A DNA stretch of 57,519 nt from Rhodospirillaceae bacterium (GTDB taxonomy: Bacteria > Pseudomonadota > Alphaproteobacteria > Rhodospirillales > Rhodospirillaceae): the NCBI GenBank assembly GCA_009693785.1, contig SHWP01000016.1, positions 1 to 57,519 on the forward strand, read 5' to 3'. The notes below the pieces were generated by a model. The model was not told the DNA's origin. It worked only from the letters and a program-made list of their open reading frames with translations, and searched no databases. This document shows, piece by piece, positions 27,119 to 36,233 of the stretch. Position 1 is the stretch's first letter, and each line of letters begins with the position of its first letter. The position numbers were made by a program, and so were the translations under genes.

Positions 27119-29371
27119 GTGAACGAAACCAAAGCGCGCCAACGTCAAACCAAGCTCAAGCGGCCCACACCGCTTCCGACCGAAGAGCAAATCCGCGAGT
27201 TCATCCGCACGTCGAAAGGCCCTGTGGGCAAACGCGAAATCGCGCGCACCTTTGGCATTCGCGGACCCGATAAAATCGCCCTCAAAGCCTTGATGAAGCA
27301 AATGTCGCTGACTGGTGACATTGCCAAGGGTAAGCGGCGTTTTCAAAAGATTGGCGTACTGCCGCCCGTGGATGTGCTCGAGATCACCAGCATCGACAAA
27401 GACGGCGATCTGTTCGCCAAACCTGTCAATTGGGGGTTCGATGTTCCGCCGCCGGCAATTCTGATCGTCGCCAAACCCGGGCGCGGACCTGCACTGGGAA
27501 TTGGCGACCGTGTTTTGGCTAAACTTTCACCTGCTGGCGATGACGCCTATGAGGCCCGCGTGACCAAACGCATGCCCGCAGGCAGCGGCCGCTTGCTGGG
27601 TATATTTGAGCCGATTGCGGGTGGCGGACGGCTCAGACCTGTCGACCGGCGTTACCGTCATGATGTCAGTATCTCTGCCGAAAATAGTTTGGGGGCCTTG
27701 GCCGGGGATTTGGTTGCGGTGGACATCATCGCTAGCCGGGCGCACGGGCCCCAACAGGCCCGCGTGGTCGAGCGCTTTGGCCGGATGGACCGGGCCAAGA
27801 ATCTCAGCCTGATTGCTATTCATGCCCATGGGTTACCACATAACTTTTCCGACGAAGCCGAAGAGCAGGCACGCCGCTGCAAGGCCGCGACCCTGGGCAC
27901 CCGCACCGACTTGCGCGAGGTACCGCTGATCACCATTGACGGCGAGGATGCCCGCGACTTCGATGACGCTGTGTGGGCCGAAGCCGATACCGATCCTGCT
28001 AACGCTGGTGGCTGGCATCTATTAGTCGCTATTGCTGATGTGTCTTGGTACGTGCGCCCAGGCGATGCGCTGGACAGAGATGCCTATGCCCGTGGCAACT
28101 CAACCTATTTCCCCGACCGAGTTGTTCCCATGCTGCCCGAGGCGCTCTCCAATGGCTGGTGTTCGTTAAAGCCAAAGGAAGATCGTCCGTGCCTGGCCGC
28201 CCATATGTGGATCGACCAACATGGCAAGTTACTTCGCCATAAATTCGTGCGCGGATTGATGCGCTCGGTGGCGCGCTTGACCTACACGCAAGTACAAGCC
28301 GCCATTGATGGACACCCTGATGACACAACCGCGCCTCTGCTGGAGCCCATTCTCAAACCCCTTTATGGCGCCTTTGCCTCCTTGCTCAAGGCCCGCCACG
28401 AGCGTGGCACGCTGGAACTCGATCTGATTGAGCGCCAAATTCTTATGAACCATGAGGGCCATATCAAAGGTGTGGTACCGCGCGCACGTTATGACAGCCA
28501 CAAGCTGATCGAAGAGTTCATGATCACGGCCAATGTGGCCGCCGCAGAACGGCTCGAAAACTCAGCCTACCCTTGTGTCTATCGTGTCCACGACCGGCCT
28601 GACCCGGAGCGCGTCGCTGGCCTGAAAGAAGCGCTTGGCACGCTTGACCTTCCCGCACCAAATCCAACTTCGGCGCGGCCAGCGGACTTCAACCGAATTC
28701 TAATGAAAGTGCGCGGCGGACCCCATGTGCATCTCGTCAATACCTTGGTTCTGCGCACGCAGGCCCAAGCCGTCTATAGCCATCATAATGTGGGGCACTT
28801 TGGATTGGCCCTGCGCCGCTATGCACATTTCACCTCGCCCATTCGACGCTACTCGGATTTGCTGGTTCACCGCGCCCTGATCGCTGCCGAGAAGCTTGGC
28901 GATGGCGGCTGGAATCCAATGCAAGACCCCGATCTTGAAGTGATCACCAGTCATATTTCCATGACCGAACGACGCTCGGCAGGCGCAGAACGTGAAACCG
29001 TCGATCGTTTCACTGCCGCATACCTTGGCGACAAGGTTGATGCCTTATTCAACGGACGAGTGAATGGCGTCAGTCGATTTGGGGTCTTTGTGACACTGGA
29101 CGAGACCGGAGCCGATGGCATTTTGCCAATGCGCAATTTGCCCCATGACTTTTACAACCTAAACGAAGCCCAACACAGTTTGATCGGCCAGCGTCATGGG
29201 CTAGTCTTGCGCGTCGGAGATGCCGTGGTCGTCCGCCTCTTGGAAACCGACGACATAACAGGCAGTATTGTGTTCGAATACGTTGAGGGATCGGGCCGGA
29301 CGAGTGGCAACGACAATTTGCATCGATCAGGCCGCCAGAAGCACGGCGGTAAACCAAAGCGGCGGCGGTAA
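27119..29371 (+). CDS. rnr: Ribonuclease R
   Basis: 750 residues starting at GTG 27119, directly after the topA stop. RNase R is a processive 3'-5' exonuclease that degrades structured RNA. An N-terminal winged-helix region (EQIREFIRTSKGPVGKREIA) is followed by cold-shock domains, the RNB domain with the Asp cluster TIDGEDARDFDDAV near residue 275, and an S1 domain near 640-720 (VDALFNGRVNGVSRFGVFVT). A basic tail ends GGKPKRRR. The final 68 bases overlap the next gene in another frame. Confidence 0.95.
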   Translation: MNETKARQRQTKLKRPTPLPTEEQIREFIRTSKGPVGKREIARTFGIRGPDKIALKALMKQMSLTGDIAKGKRRFQKIGVLPPVDVLEITSIDKDGDLFAKPVNWGFDVPPPAILIVAKPGRGPALGIGDRVLAKLSPAGDDAYEARVTKRMPAGSGRLLGIFEPIAGGGRLRPVDRRYRHDVSISAENSLGALAGDLVAVDIIASRAHGPQQARVVERFGRMDRAKNLSLIAIHAHGLPHNFSDEAEEQARRCKAATLGTRTDLREVPLITIDGEDARDFDDAVWAEADTDPANAGGWHLLVAIADVSWYVRPGDALDRDAYARGNSTYFPDRVVPMLPEALSNGWCSLKPKEDRPCLAAHMWIDQHGKLLRHKFVRGLMRSVARLTYTQVQAAIDGHPDDTTAPLLEPILKPLYGAFASLLKARHERGTLELDLIERQILMNHEGHIKGVVPRARYDSHKLIEEFMITANVAAAERLENSAYPCVYRVHDRPDPERVAGLKEALGTLDLPAPNPTSARPADFNRILMKVRGGPHVHLVNTLVLRTQAQAVYSHHNVGHFGLALRRYAHFTSPIRRYSDLLVHRALIAAEKLGDGGWNPMQDPDLEVITSHISMTERRSAGAERETVDRFTAAYLGDKVDALFNGRVNGVSRFGVFVTLDETGADGILPMRNLPHDFYNLNEAQHSLIGQRHGLVLRVGDAVVVRLLETDDITGSIVFEYVEGSGRTSGNDNLHRSGRQKHGGKPKRRR

Positions 29372-30923
29372 AACCAAGGCCGTCGCAGCGCTTTTTTGTT
29401 TGGCCGTTATGGCGATTGCGGGGTGCTCCAGCACATCCTCGACAACGCACCCTAAGGCCATGTCCACCCAGATCGAACGCGATGCCATCGCCTCGGTCCT
29501 ACGCACGGGGTTTTCCGAAATCCACGACAAAAGTTTGATCGAGCACTCGACGGAAGAACTATTTCTGGCCGGACTCAAGGATATTCGCCTCCTTGACACC
29601 TCCATGCGGTTGACAGTCGAACCCGACAACCTGGGGCTTGTCTTGGGCGAGGTGCAAATTGCCGAAGTGCCACGACCAGGGGTGGACGATTTGCCTGGCT
29701 GGATCGAGGCCACCACCCAATTGTTCGACACCATGCGCCGGACATCATTCATCGCTCAACATGCGGACCGTGAATCGCTTTATCAGATCATGTTCGATGG
29801 GGCTCTGGGTCTCATTGACCCCTACTCCCGCTACTCCGCCAGCCGCAATGCCCGCATTAACCGCGCTGCGCGCAATGGCTTTATCGGCATTGGCATTGAG
29901 TTCGATATGGTCCCCGGCGGGGCACTAGTTAGCGCTGTGACCAAGGATGGACCCGCGAGTGCCGCCGGGCTGCAACCTGGCGATCTGATCGCGGCGGCAG
30001 ACGGGAAAAGCCTGCTCGGCATGACTCGTGATGGCGCAGGCCGCTTGATTGCGGGACCACCCGATAGCGTCTTGAAACTGTCGGTCTACCACCCAGGAGA
30101 GCCGCGTGCGATTTTCTTCTCCGTTCGCCGGACATTAATCGTGCCCAGCACCGTGGAAGCGGAGGTTTTAAACGGTGTTGCGTTTATTAAAGTCAAAAGC
30201 TTCAACGTCCGCACCAGCACCGAGGTATCCCAAGCCATTGCCGCAGCGAACGATCCGTCCGGCGAGCCCTTGGCCGGCGTCGTGCTCGACTTACGGGGCG
30301 ACCCCGGCGGGTTATTGGATCAAGCCGTGGACTTAAGCGATCTGTTTCTTGATGGTGGCACCATCGCCACCCTGACCGGACGCCACCCCGGTGCAAAACA
30401 ATTCTATGCAGCCAAGCCCGGTGACATTATCGACGGTAAACCCTTGGTGATTTTGGTCGATGGTAAATCGGCCTCATCGGCCGAGATCGCGGCTGCGGCG
30501 TTAGCAGACAATGGCCGGGCGTTGATCGTGGGCACCAACACTTTAGGTAAAGGGTCGGTGCAAACCCTGATCCGATTACCCAATGACGCCGAGATGGCAT
30601 TGACCTGGGCCGAAGTGGTAGCACCCGGCGGCTACCGCATGCACGGCCTTGGGTTATTGCCGACGATATGCACCAGCGATTACACCGGACCGTTGGCCAC
30701 GATCATGCAGCATGTCTTCCGCCACGAGACACCGTGGCGCGCCATGCCCGTGGCGTGGCGCACGGAAGATCGCTCTGCTGAATCGCTCGCCAAGTTGCGC
30801 CGCATGTGTCCGGCCCAGCCCCGGCCAGAGGAATATGTTGATCAAGCCCTGGCGCTGCAGGTCGCATCGGACAAGGCGCTCTATGCGCAAGCGGCCTCGT
30901 CGAATATCGCGTCTAGCCGTTAA
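29304..30923 (+). CDS. S41-family C-terminal processing peptidase, lipoprotein
   Basis: 539 residues from the GTG at 29304; earlier or later starts are possible (29268, or an internal ATG at 29460). The GTG is preferred since it includes the hydrophobic stretch ALFCLAVMAIAGC, an apparent lipobox, implying a lipid anchor. A PDZ domain (PASAAGLQPGDLIAAADGKS) precedes the S41 core with DLRGDPGGLLDQAVDL. The catalytic serine is in DGKSASSAEI and the lysine in LGKGSVQTL. It overlaps rnr by 68 bases. Such proteases trim periplasmic proteins. Confidence 0.85.
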   Translation: MATTICIDQAARSTAVNQSGGGKTKAVAALFCLAVMAIAGCSSTSSTTHPKAMSTQIERDAIASVLRTGFSEIHDKSLIEHSTEELFLAGLKDIRLLDTSMRLTVEPDNLGLVLGEVQIAEVPRPGVDDLPGWIEATTQLFDTMRRTSFIAQHADRESLYQIMFDGALGLIDPYSRYSASRNARINRAARNGFIGIGIEFDMVPGGALVSAVTKDGPASAAGLQPGDLIAAADGKSLLGMTRDGAGRLIAGPPDSVLKLSVYHPGEPRAIFFSVRRTLIVPSTVEAEVLNGVAFIKVKSFNVRTSTEVSQAIAAANDPSGEPLAGVVLDLRGDPGGLLDQAVDLSDLFLDGGTIATLTGRHPGAKQFYAAKPGDIIDGKPLVILVDGKSASSAEIAAAALADNGRALIVGTNTLGKGSVQTLIRLPNDAEMALTWAEVVAPGGYRMHGLGLLPTICTSDYTGPLATIMQHVFRHETPWRAMPVAWRTEDRSAESLAKLRRMCPAQPRPEEYVDQALALQVASDKALYAQAASSNIASSR

Positions 30924-31047
30924 ACGATTGATTTCAATGGTGTTTTGAAAGTTTAGCCGCGCTTGACTTCAACCATTCGCGGTGTATTGTCCGCGCCTCT
31001 CGCGCCAGGGGCTTGCATGCCCCGCGCAGCCTAAGGAACACCGAGCT

Positions 31048-31215
31048 ATGGCCAAACCGGCAACCATCCAAATCAAGCTTGAGAGCACGGCCGACACGGG
31101 CTTTTTCTACGTCACGAAAAAGAATCCGCGGACGAAAACCGAAAAGCTTGAGCTGAAAAAATACGACCCGGTTGTGCGCAAGCACGTAGTGTTCAAAGAA
31201 GGCAAGATCAAGTAG
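31048..31215 (+). CDS. rpmG: 50S ribosomal protein bL33
   Basis: 55 residues, the normal length. It begins [20 protein letters not shown] and ends VVFKEGKIK, as the family does. The zinc-binding cysteines of the C+ type are absent, so this is the zinc-independent C- form usual in alphaproteobacteria. AAGGAA lies 9 bases before the ATG as a ribosome binding site. A strong terminator follows 28 bases after the stop. Confidence 0.98.
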   Translation: MAKPATIQIKLESTADTGFFYVTKKNPRTKTEKLELKKYDPVVRKHVVFKEGKIK

Positions 31216-31243
31216 CCGCTGCAGGTCTTGGTCTTGAGCTAGG

Positions 31244-31270
31244 AAAGCCCGCCCCCGGCGGGCTTTTTTA
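31244..31270 (+). terminator. Rho-independent terminator of rpmG
   Basis: AAAGCCCGCC at 31244-31253 pairs with GGCGGGCTTT at 31257-31266 around a CCC loop and runs into a T-run (31264-31269). The GC-rich stem plus T tail is a classical intrinsic terminator. On the minus strand the A-run also gives T residues, so it may serve the convergent divK gene as well. Confidence 0.9.
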
Positions 31271-31289
31271 TTGAACCCAATATGGTCGC

Positions 31290-31670
31290 TTAGGCAGCCG
31301 AACGCGCCTCAAGAAACTTCGACACGGTTTGTAAGAAATTATTCACCGAGATCGGTTTGGCGATATAGCCATCGCAGCCGCCGTTACGGATTTTTTGCTC
31401 ATCGCCCTTCATGGCAAAGGCGGTTACCGCAACCACGGGAATGCCGTTCAGGTCGTCATCGGCCTTCAGCATTTTTGCGATTTCTAGGCCTGAAATTTCG
31501 GGCAACTGTATGTCCATGAGGATCAAGTCTGGACGATTCTTGCGCGTCATGCTCAGCACATCGCGGCCTTCACGCGTTTGCAATGTGTTGTAGCCATGAG
31601 CCTGTAACAAGTCGTTGAAGAGCTTCATGTTCAATTCGTTGTCTTCAACTATCAAAATCGTCTTTGACAT
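31290..31670 (-). CDS. divK: Single-domain response regulator, DivK-like
   Basis: 126 residues from the ATG at 31670 ([18 protein letters not shown]). The acidic pocket is ED near residue 9 and the phospho-acceptor Asp is in [13 protein letters not shown] (near residue 53). Thr in [11 protein letters not shown] and Lys in YIAKPISV complete the receiver site. The strong likeness to Caulobacter DivK (DNELNMKLF and the H-G-Y-x-T-x-Q-T-R phrase) suggests a role in cell-cycle and polarity control through PleC/DivJ-type kinases. It has no output domain. It converges with rpmG. Confidence 0.93.
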   Translation of the reverse strand: MSKTILIVEDNELNMKLFNDLLQAHGYNTLQTREGRDVLSMTRKNRPDLILMDIQLPEISGLEIAKMLKADDDLNGIPVVAVTAFAMKGDEQKIRNGGCDGYIAKPISVNNFLQTVSKFLEARSAA

Positions 31671-31804
31671 GCCCATCCCTGACGTCTCTGGTTTATTGTC
31701 GCATATCACATAAGTTTCGACCCCAATCTAACTGATTGTGGGCAAAAACCAAGTCTTTGTATGTTGACACTTGACCCAATCGGGCCGCCAAAAAGTACAA
31801 AGAA

Positions 31805-32665
31805 TCATTTAAAAACAACGGTTTTCGAGCCATTCACCAGTACTCGCCGCTCGGCGTGATAGCGCACAGCACGCGCCAAAACTACGTTCTCAAGATCGCG
31901 TCCAACCGCAACCAGCGAAGCCGCCGAATGGGTATGATCCACCCGTTCAACCGCCTGATCAATGATCGGCCCTTCATCCAAATTTGCCGTCGTGTAGTGG
32001 GCCGTGGCCCCGATAATTTTCACACCCCTGTCGAAGGCCTGCTGATAGGGCCGTGCACCCTTAAAACTGGGCAAGAAGGAATGATGGATGTTGATGCAGC
32101 GGCCAGCCAACTTGGCGCAAGCCTCGGGGCTTAGCACTTGCATGTAGCGGGCTAAAACGAGCAGTTCGGCTTCGGTTTGTTCCACGACTGTTAGCAACTT
32201 GCGCTCTTGTTCGGCTTTCCCCGCGGGTCCAACCGGGGAAAAATGGTAAGGAATGCCGTGCCACTCGACCAGACTGCGCATGTCGTCATGGTTGGAAACC
32301 ACGGCGGCAACATCCACGGCTAGCTGACCGGCTTTCCACCGGTGTAATAGGTCGTTCAGGCAATGCCCGAACTTCGACACGGCAATGACGATGCGCGACT
32401 TGTCATGCCACGACACCATTTGCCACTGCATCGCGAAGGGATGCGCTACACGGCTAAAGGCTGATTTGATTGAGGTTATGTCGGTGCTATTGGCGCCACG
32501 CGTGAAGACGGCGCGCATGAAAAAGCGCATGGTCGAGGGATCGCCGAATTGGGCGGACTCGTCAATGAAGCACGATTGATCGCGCAAAAAACCAGACACG
32601 GCGGCGACCAAGCCAATCGTATCGGGGCACGTAATGGTGAGGATGTAGCGATCTGGCTTAGTCAT
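31805..32665 (-). CDS. purU: Formyltetrahydrofolate deformylase
   Basis: 286 residues, the normal length. PurU hydrolyses 10-formyl-THF to formate and THF and balances the one-carbon pool. The N-terminal ACT domain (YILTITCPDTIGLVAAVSGF) spans residues 7-85. The formyltransferase-like core holds NHDDMRSLVEWHGIPYHF and the catalytic HHSFLPSFKGARPYQQA with GATAHYTTANLDEGPII. The gene is 134 bases upstream of divK on the same strand. Confidence 0.96.
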   Translation of the reverse strand: MTKPDRYILTITCPDTIGLVAAVSGFLRDQSCFIDESAQFGDPSTMRFFMRAVFTRGANSTDITSIKSAFSRVAHPFAMQWQMVSWHDKSRIVIAVSKFGHCLNDLLHRWKAGQLAVDVAAVVSNHDDMRSLVEWHGIPYHFSPVGPAGKAEQERKLLTVVEQTEAELLVLARYMQVLSPEACAKLAGRCINIHHSFLPSFKGARPYQQAFDRGVKIIGATAHYTTANLDEGPIIDQAVERVDHTHSAASLVAVGRDLENVVLARAVRYHAERRVLVNGSKTVVFK

Positions 32666-32803
32666 CGTATCAATACGCTTGGCGGTAGGTTGAGAACGGT
32701 TTCGAGCTTATCATGTGGCCCGATGCTGCCACCCTTGGCAAGACGCTTTAGACAAACCGCGTTCCCAGGGCCTTGGAAAATATAAGACGATATTGAGGCT
32801 AAT

Positions 32804-33610
32804 GTGCCCGCAGATATTCTCGCGTTCGAGCCGCAAATTCGTCTGGGCTGTTTTCTATTCTCACTTTTGGCATTCGCAGCTTGGGAATTTCTAAAACCAT
32901 GGCGGCCGCGAACAATTCCTTTGGCGCTGCGCTGGAGCGCCAATTTGGGGCTCGTGATGATCAGTTCGTTCCTGAGCCGCGCCATCATACCCTTGGCCCC
33001 CGTTGCTGCGGCAACCTTGGCAGCCCAAAACAACTACGGCCTGCTCACACTCACGCTCCTGCCCGGTTGGCTTGAAGGGTTGATCGCATTCGTGCTGCTT
33101 GATCTGTTGATCTACGCGCAGCACAGGCTCTTTCATGCATTGCCGGTCTTATGGCGCTTGCATCGCACGCATCACACCGACTTGGAACTCGATGTCTCAT
33201 CGGGCGTGCGCTTTCACCCCGCCGAATTCGTGCTATCGCTGATCATTAAAATTATGGCTGTCATGGCGTTGGGTGCACCGCCAATGGCCGTGTTGATCTT
33301 TGAGATCGTGTTGAACGCAACTTCGCTATTCAACCACGCCAATGCCGCGTTGCCCGTGCGCATAGATGGCCTCTTGCGCATGGTTTTAGTGACACCCAAT
33401 ATGCACCGCGTACATCATTCCATCGTGAAGGCAGAAACCGACAGCAACTTCGGTTTCAACCTGCCGTGGTGGGACAAACTATTTGGAACATATCGTGCAG
33501 CACCCGCTGCCGGACCCGATGCCGTCACACTTGGCATCGAAAATTTCCGCCAAGCCGGGGACTCACGGCTGGATCGCTTGCTGATCCAGCCGCTCCTCGC
33601 CAACAAGTAA
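32804..33610 (+). CDS. Sterol desaturase / fatty acid hydroxylase family membrane protein
   Basis: 268 residues from GTG 32804. Several hydrophobic segments surround the di-iron histidine boxes: AQHRLFH near residue 105, LHRTHHTD near residue 118 and MHRVHHS near residue 201. This is the integral-membrane di-iron oxygenase fold (PF04116). Members hydroxylate or desaturate sterols, carotenoids, ceramides or fatty acids; the substrate here is unknown. It is divergent from purU. Confidence 0.88.
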   Translation: MPADILAFEPQIRLGCFLFSLLAFAAWEFLKPWRPRTIPLALRWSANLGLVMISSFLSRAIIPLAPVAAATLAAQNNYGLLTLTLLPGWLEGLIAFVLLDLLIYAQHRLFHALPVLWRLHRTHHTDLELDVSSGVRFHPAEFVLSLIIKIMAVMALGAPPMAVLIFEIVLNATSLFNHANAALPVRIDGLLRMVLVTPNMHRVHHSIVKAETDSNFGFNLPWWDKLFGTYRAAPAAGPDAVTLGIENFRQAGDSRLDRLLIQPLLANK

Positions 33611-33641
33611 ATTGAGCGGCCGATGACGCAAGCTCTAATTA

Positions 33642-34184
33642 CTAATCGTTGAGCGCTAAACTATTCTCTTTGCAAAATGCACGGATCGCTATATTCGCGG
33701 CATTAAATCCAAGGACATACACCATCTCAACATGAGCCGTTGCAGCAAGATTAAGAAGTGGACTCATTACTCCATGCTTTGCTGGATCACAGATTAACAC
33801 TACAGCATGCACATAATTACCCCTGCTACATTCATGATTAATACGGCCCTGTAACTCAAAATTAAAATGAAAAGTACCATGCTCTAAATTCTCGCGGAGC
33901 ATGGTTGAGGCAGACGTTAGGTCTGACCAAATTCTTATTGTATCAGGAGGAGACATGTCTCCAACTTTTTTTCGCTTTGTGGCAAAGTCTGTAACTTTCT
34001 CCACAAGGCGCTCTGACTCAAATGATCTGCAAAGAAAGAATGCCTGCTGGAGCCAAAATAATGCTCGAAAAACACTGTGAGGAGATTGTTTATAAATTTG
34101 TCTAGCACTGTCGTAAAGTTGATCGCCAGCCTCTAACAGAAAACCACTCAGCGGGTCTACGTGCCCAGTTTGATCAGAAGTCAA
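33642..34184 (-). CDS. Unknown protein in an AT-rich patch; N-terminus probably longer
   Basis: 180 residues from a TTG at 34184. I do not recognise a family. The frame stays open upstream to 34304 without an ATG, and those residues (LTTPFLQSFRSGFDISIAA) look like coding sequence. An ATG at 34308 lies in the neighbouring frame, so a one-base indel near 34290-34300 could have hidden the true start. The gene is clearly richer in A+T than its neighbours, suggesting transfer. The product looks soluble, with a C-terminal half of alternating strands and helices. Confidence 0.55.
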   Translation of the reverse strand: MTSDQTGHVDPLSGFLLEAGDQLYDSARQIYKQSPHSVFRALFWLQQAFFLCRSFESERLVEKVTDFATKRKKVGDMSPPDTIRIWSDLTSASTMLRENLEHGTFHFNFELQGRINHECSRGNYVHAVVLICDPAKHGVMSPLLNLAATAHVEMVYVLGFNAANIAIRAFCKENSLALND

Positions 34185-34530
34185 AGCTCGCTGACTTAAT
34201 ATTTGTTTGAACTGAAGGAATAAAGCGCGAAATGCCGCGATAGAAATATCAAAACCTGATCTAAAAGACTGAAGAAAAGGTGTTGTCAGAGCTTTGCAAT
34301 GAGCTCATTTATCAATATGCAGGCCAACAATCATGCGGAACGCGCTACTTTGATAGTTTTTAGACACCCATTCACAAGACACGGTCATGTTTAAATAGCT
34401 CTAATAAGAGAGTAGGAACTACGGATAGCGTAACTTGGGTTTATAGAGATTGAATCTCATAAAGACCTAATGCCCATACAAAATGACCGAACCTTTTGAG
34501 AGTCCGGTCATTAAGGTTTGATCAGTCTTA
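34185..34530. other. AT-rich region between unknown gene and rpoH
   Basis: 34185-34304 is an open extension of the neighbouring unknown gene (see there). From 34310 to 34480 I see no gene. The rpoH terminator hairpin sits at 34482-34512. Base composition here is distinctly AT-rich compared with the flanks. Confidence 0.5.
34482..34512 (-). terminator. Putative terminator of rpoH
   Basis: AATGACCG at 34482-34489 is an exact inverted repeat of CGGTCATT at 34505-34512; inner bases AC/GT extend the stem. On the minus strand the stem is followed by TTGTATG, a short T-rich tail. It lies just past the rpoH stop, so it probably ends that transcript. Confidence 0.7.
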
Positions 34531-35484
34531 TTAGGTCGCCGATGGTGCAGGCAAGGCCTTGGCCACCGCAGCCTCAATGGCCTTGGCGGACTCAATCACC
34601 GCCTTCTGCAGCCTGGCAAAAGCCTTGTTTTCGATTTGACGCACACGCTCGCGGCTGATGCCAAAGTCCGCACCAATATCTTCCAGGGTACGCGGCTCGT
34701 CGATCAAACGGCGTTGCTCGATGACAACTCGTTCGCGCGGGGTCAGCACATCCATGGCCTCGCGTAACAATTTCATGCCCACGGTGCGCTCTTGCCGCTC
34801 GCCCAACACGGTCTCTTGATTGGGGCGGTCATCGACTAGCAGATCTTGGCGTTGAACATCCGTATCTTCGCCTGCCGCTTGGTTGAGCGAGGAATCCCCA
34901 AGCGATAAGCGGCGGTTCATGTCTTGGACGTCTTGGGTCGTCACGTCGAGGCGCTTGGCTATGTTTGCCGCCGCCTCGAGGGGAATATCGCCTTCTTCGT
35001 AGACTCCCAACTTGGCCTTCAATTTGCGCAGATTGAAGAACAGCTTCTTCTGTGCCGCGACTGTACCGACCTTCACCAACGACCACGAATTCAGGATGTA
35101 CTCGTTGATGGCCGCCTTAATCCACCACATGGCATATGTCGCCAAACGGAAGCCACGATCGGGCTCGAACTTCTTCACTGCGCGCATGAGGCCGACGTTG
35201 CCTTCGGAAATCAGGTCTGAAACGGGCAGGCCGTAATAGCGATAGCCCATGGCGATCTTGGCCACGAGGCGCAGGTGGCTGGTGACCAATTTGTGCGCAG
35301 CCTCGGTGTCTTCGTGCTCGTAAAAGCGTTTGGCGAGCATGTACTCCACGTGCGGGTCGAGCATCGGGAATTTCTTGATCTCGTCGAGGTACTTCGACAG
35401 ACCTGCATCCGATGCAAGCACGGGAACGCGTGAACTGTATTTGGTCTGGCCTGATGGCCGGAACGACGACATCGCATTCATCAC
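34531..35484 (-). CDS. rpoH: RNA polymerase sigma-32 factor
   Basis: 317 residues. It has region 2 (YRYYGLPVSDLISEGNVGLM and FATYAMWWIK-like RLATYAMWWIKAAINEYIL), the RpoH box QKKLFFNLRKLK that marks sigma-32 proteins, and region 4 (EDIGADFGISRERVRQIENKA). It directs heat-shock transcription. The start MMNAMSS is preceded by an AGGAGG-like site nine bases upstream. Alphaproteobacteria may hold several rpoH copies; others cannot be seen here. Confidence 0.96.
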   Translation of the reverse strand: MMNAMSSFRPSGQTKYSSRVPVLASDAGLSKYLDEIKKFPMLDPHVEYMLAKRFYEHEDTEAAHKLVTSHLRLVAKIAMGYRYYGLPVSDLISEGNVGLMRAVKKFEPDRGFRLATYAMWWIKAAINEYILNSWSLVKVGTVAAQKKLFFNLRKLKAKLGVYEEGDIPLEAAANIAKRLDVTTQDVQDMNRRLSLGDSSLNQAAGEDTDVQRQDLLVDDRPNQETVLGERQERTVGMKLLREAMDVLTPRERVVIEQRRLIDEPRTLEDIGADFGISRERVRQIENKAFARLQKAVIESAKAIEAAVAKALPAPSAT

Positions 35485-35517
35485 AAACCTCCTGGGCGGT
35501 CCGCGCCCAAACGATTT

Positions 35518-35631
35518 TCAGCGTGAGCCGTTAATGCGAGCGGCCCCAACACTGCGCGTGATCATGTTGAATGAACGGAGGATGGTGCGAACTGGGGTTC
35601 CAGACATGGAACCAGAATTTGTGTCGCGCAT
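35518..35631 (-). CDS. Possible 37-residue basic leader peptide upstream of rpoH
   Basis: An ATG at 35631 follows a perfect GGAGG (35644-35640) with eight bases between them, and the frame stays open for 37 codons. The product (MRDTNSGSMSGTPV... ending ARINGSR) is basic, with several arginines and no hydrophobic span. The stop is 33 bases before the rpoH ATG. It might be a leader peptide or a small protein; the strong site is the main evidence. I know no family. Confidence 0.4.
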   Translation of the reverse strand: MRDTNSGSMSGTPVRTILRSFNMITRSVGAARINGSR

Positions 35632-35874
35632 GGTCATATCCTCCGTCGAGCAACATGACACGCTAAAGGCCCACCTTGCGGTCTGGCCGATATGCCGAAG
35701 GCCCCACCTGGGCACCCCCGACAAAATCGATATTAGTCCTTTTTGGACGTTAGGTAAATGAAATCAGGTACATTAATTAACGTTATATTTTATAATGACT
35801 TAGCAGGAAATAAGCCGACTCGTTCTGGGCCTTTTTAGCACTGTAAGCCATCGAGTGCTAATTGGAGTCCGCGG

Positions 35875-36222
35875 TTACTTCTGAGCGGCCGTGACGGTGA
35901 TTTCCACTAGGAATTCGGGCTTCGGCAGCTTGGCTTCCACCACCGTCCGGGCTGGGCGCATTTGGGGCGCCCAGGCCACCCAGGCTTTGTTCATGGCATC
36001 GAAGTGCTTGAGGTCGGCGAGGTGAATAAGTGCAAACAGCACCTTGTCTTTCGACGATCCGCAGCGCGTCAAAAGTTCATCGACCTTCTTCAGCACCGCA
36101 GTGGTTTGGCCTTGCGCATCGCCCGCCGGTTCGGCTGAGGCCTGGCCAGCCAGATAAATGGTGCCGTTGTGCACCACCGCGCGGCTGATGCGCTCGCCAA
36201 TATCGTGATGCTCGATGGCCAT
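35875..36222 (-). CDS. RidA/YjgF family protein
   Basis: 115 residues. Family features are YLAGQASAEPAGDAQGQT near residue 24, CGSSKDKVLFALIHLADLKHF near residue 55 and the conserved arginine in MRPARTVVEAKLPKPEF near residue 91. RidA proteins deaminate reactive enamine/imine intermediates from PLP enzymes. It follows a paralogue 12 bases upstream. Confidence 0.92.
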   Translation of the reverse strand: MAIEHHDIGERISRAVVHNGTIYLAGQASAEPAGDAQGQTTAVLKKVDELLTRCGSSKDKVLFALIHLADLKHFDAMNKAWVAWAPQMRPARTVVEAKLPKPEFLVEITVTAAQK

Positions 36223-36233
36223 GGCGCGCGTTC

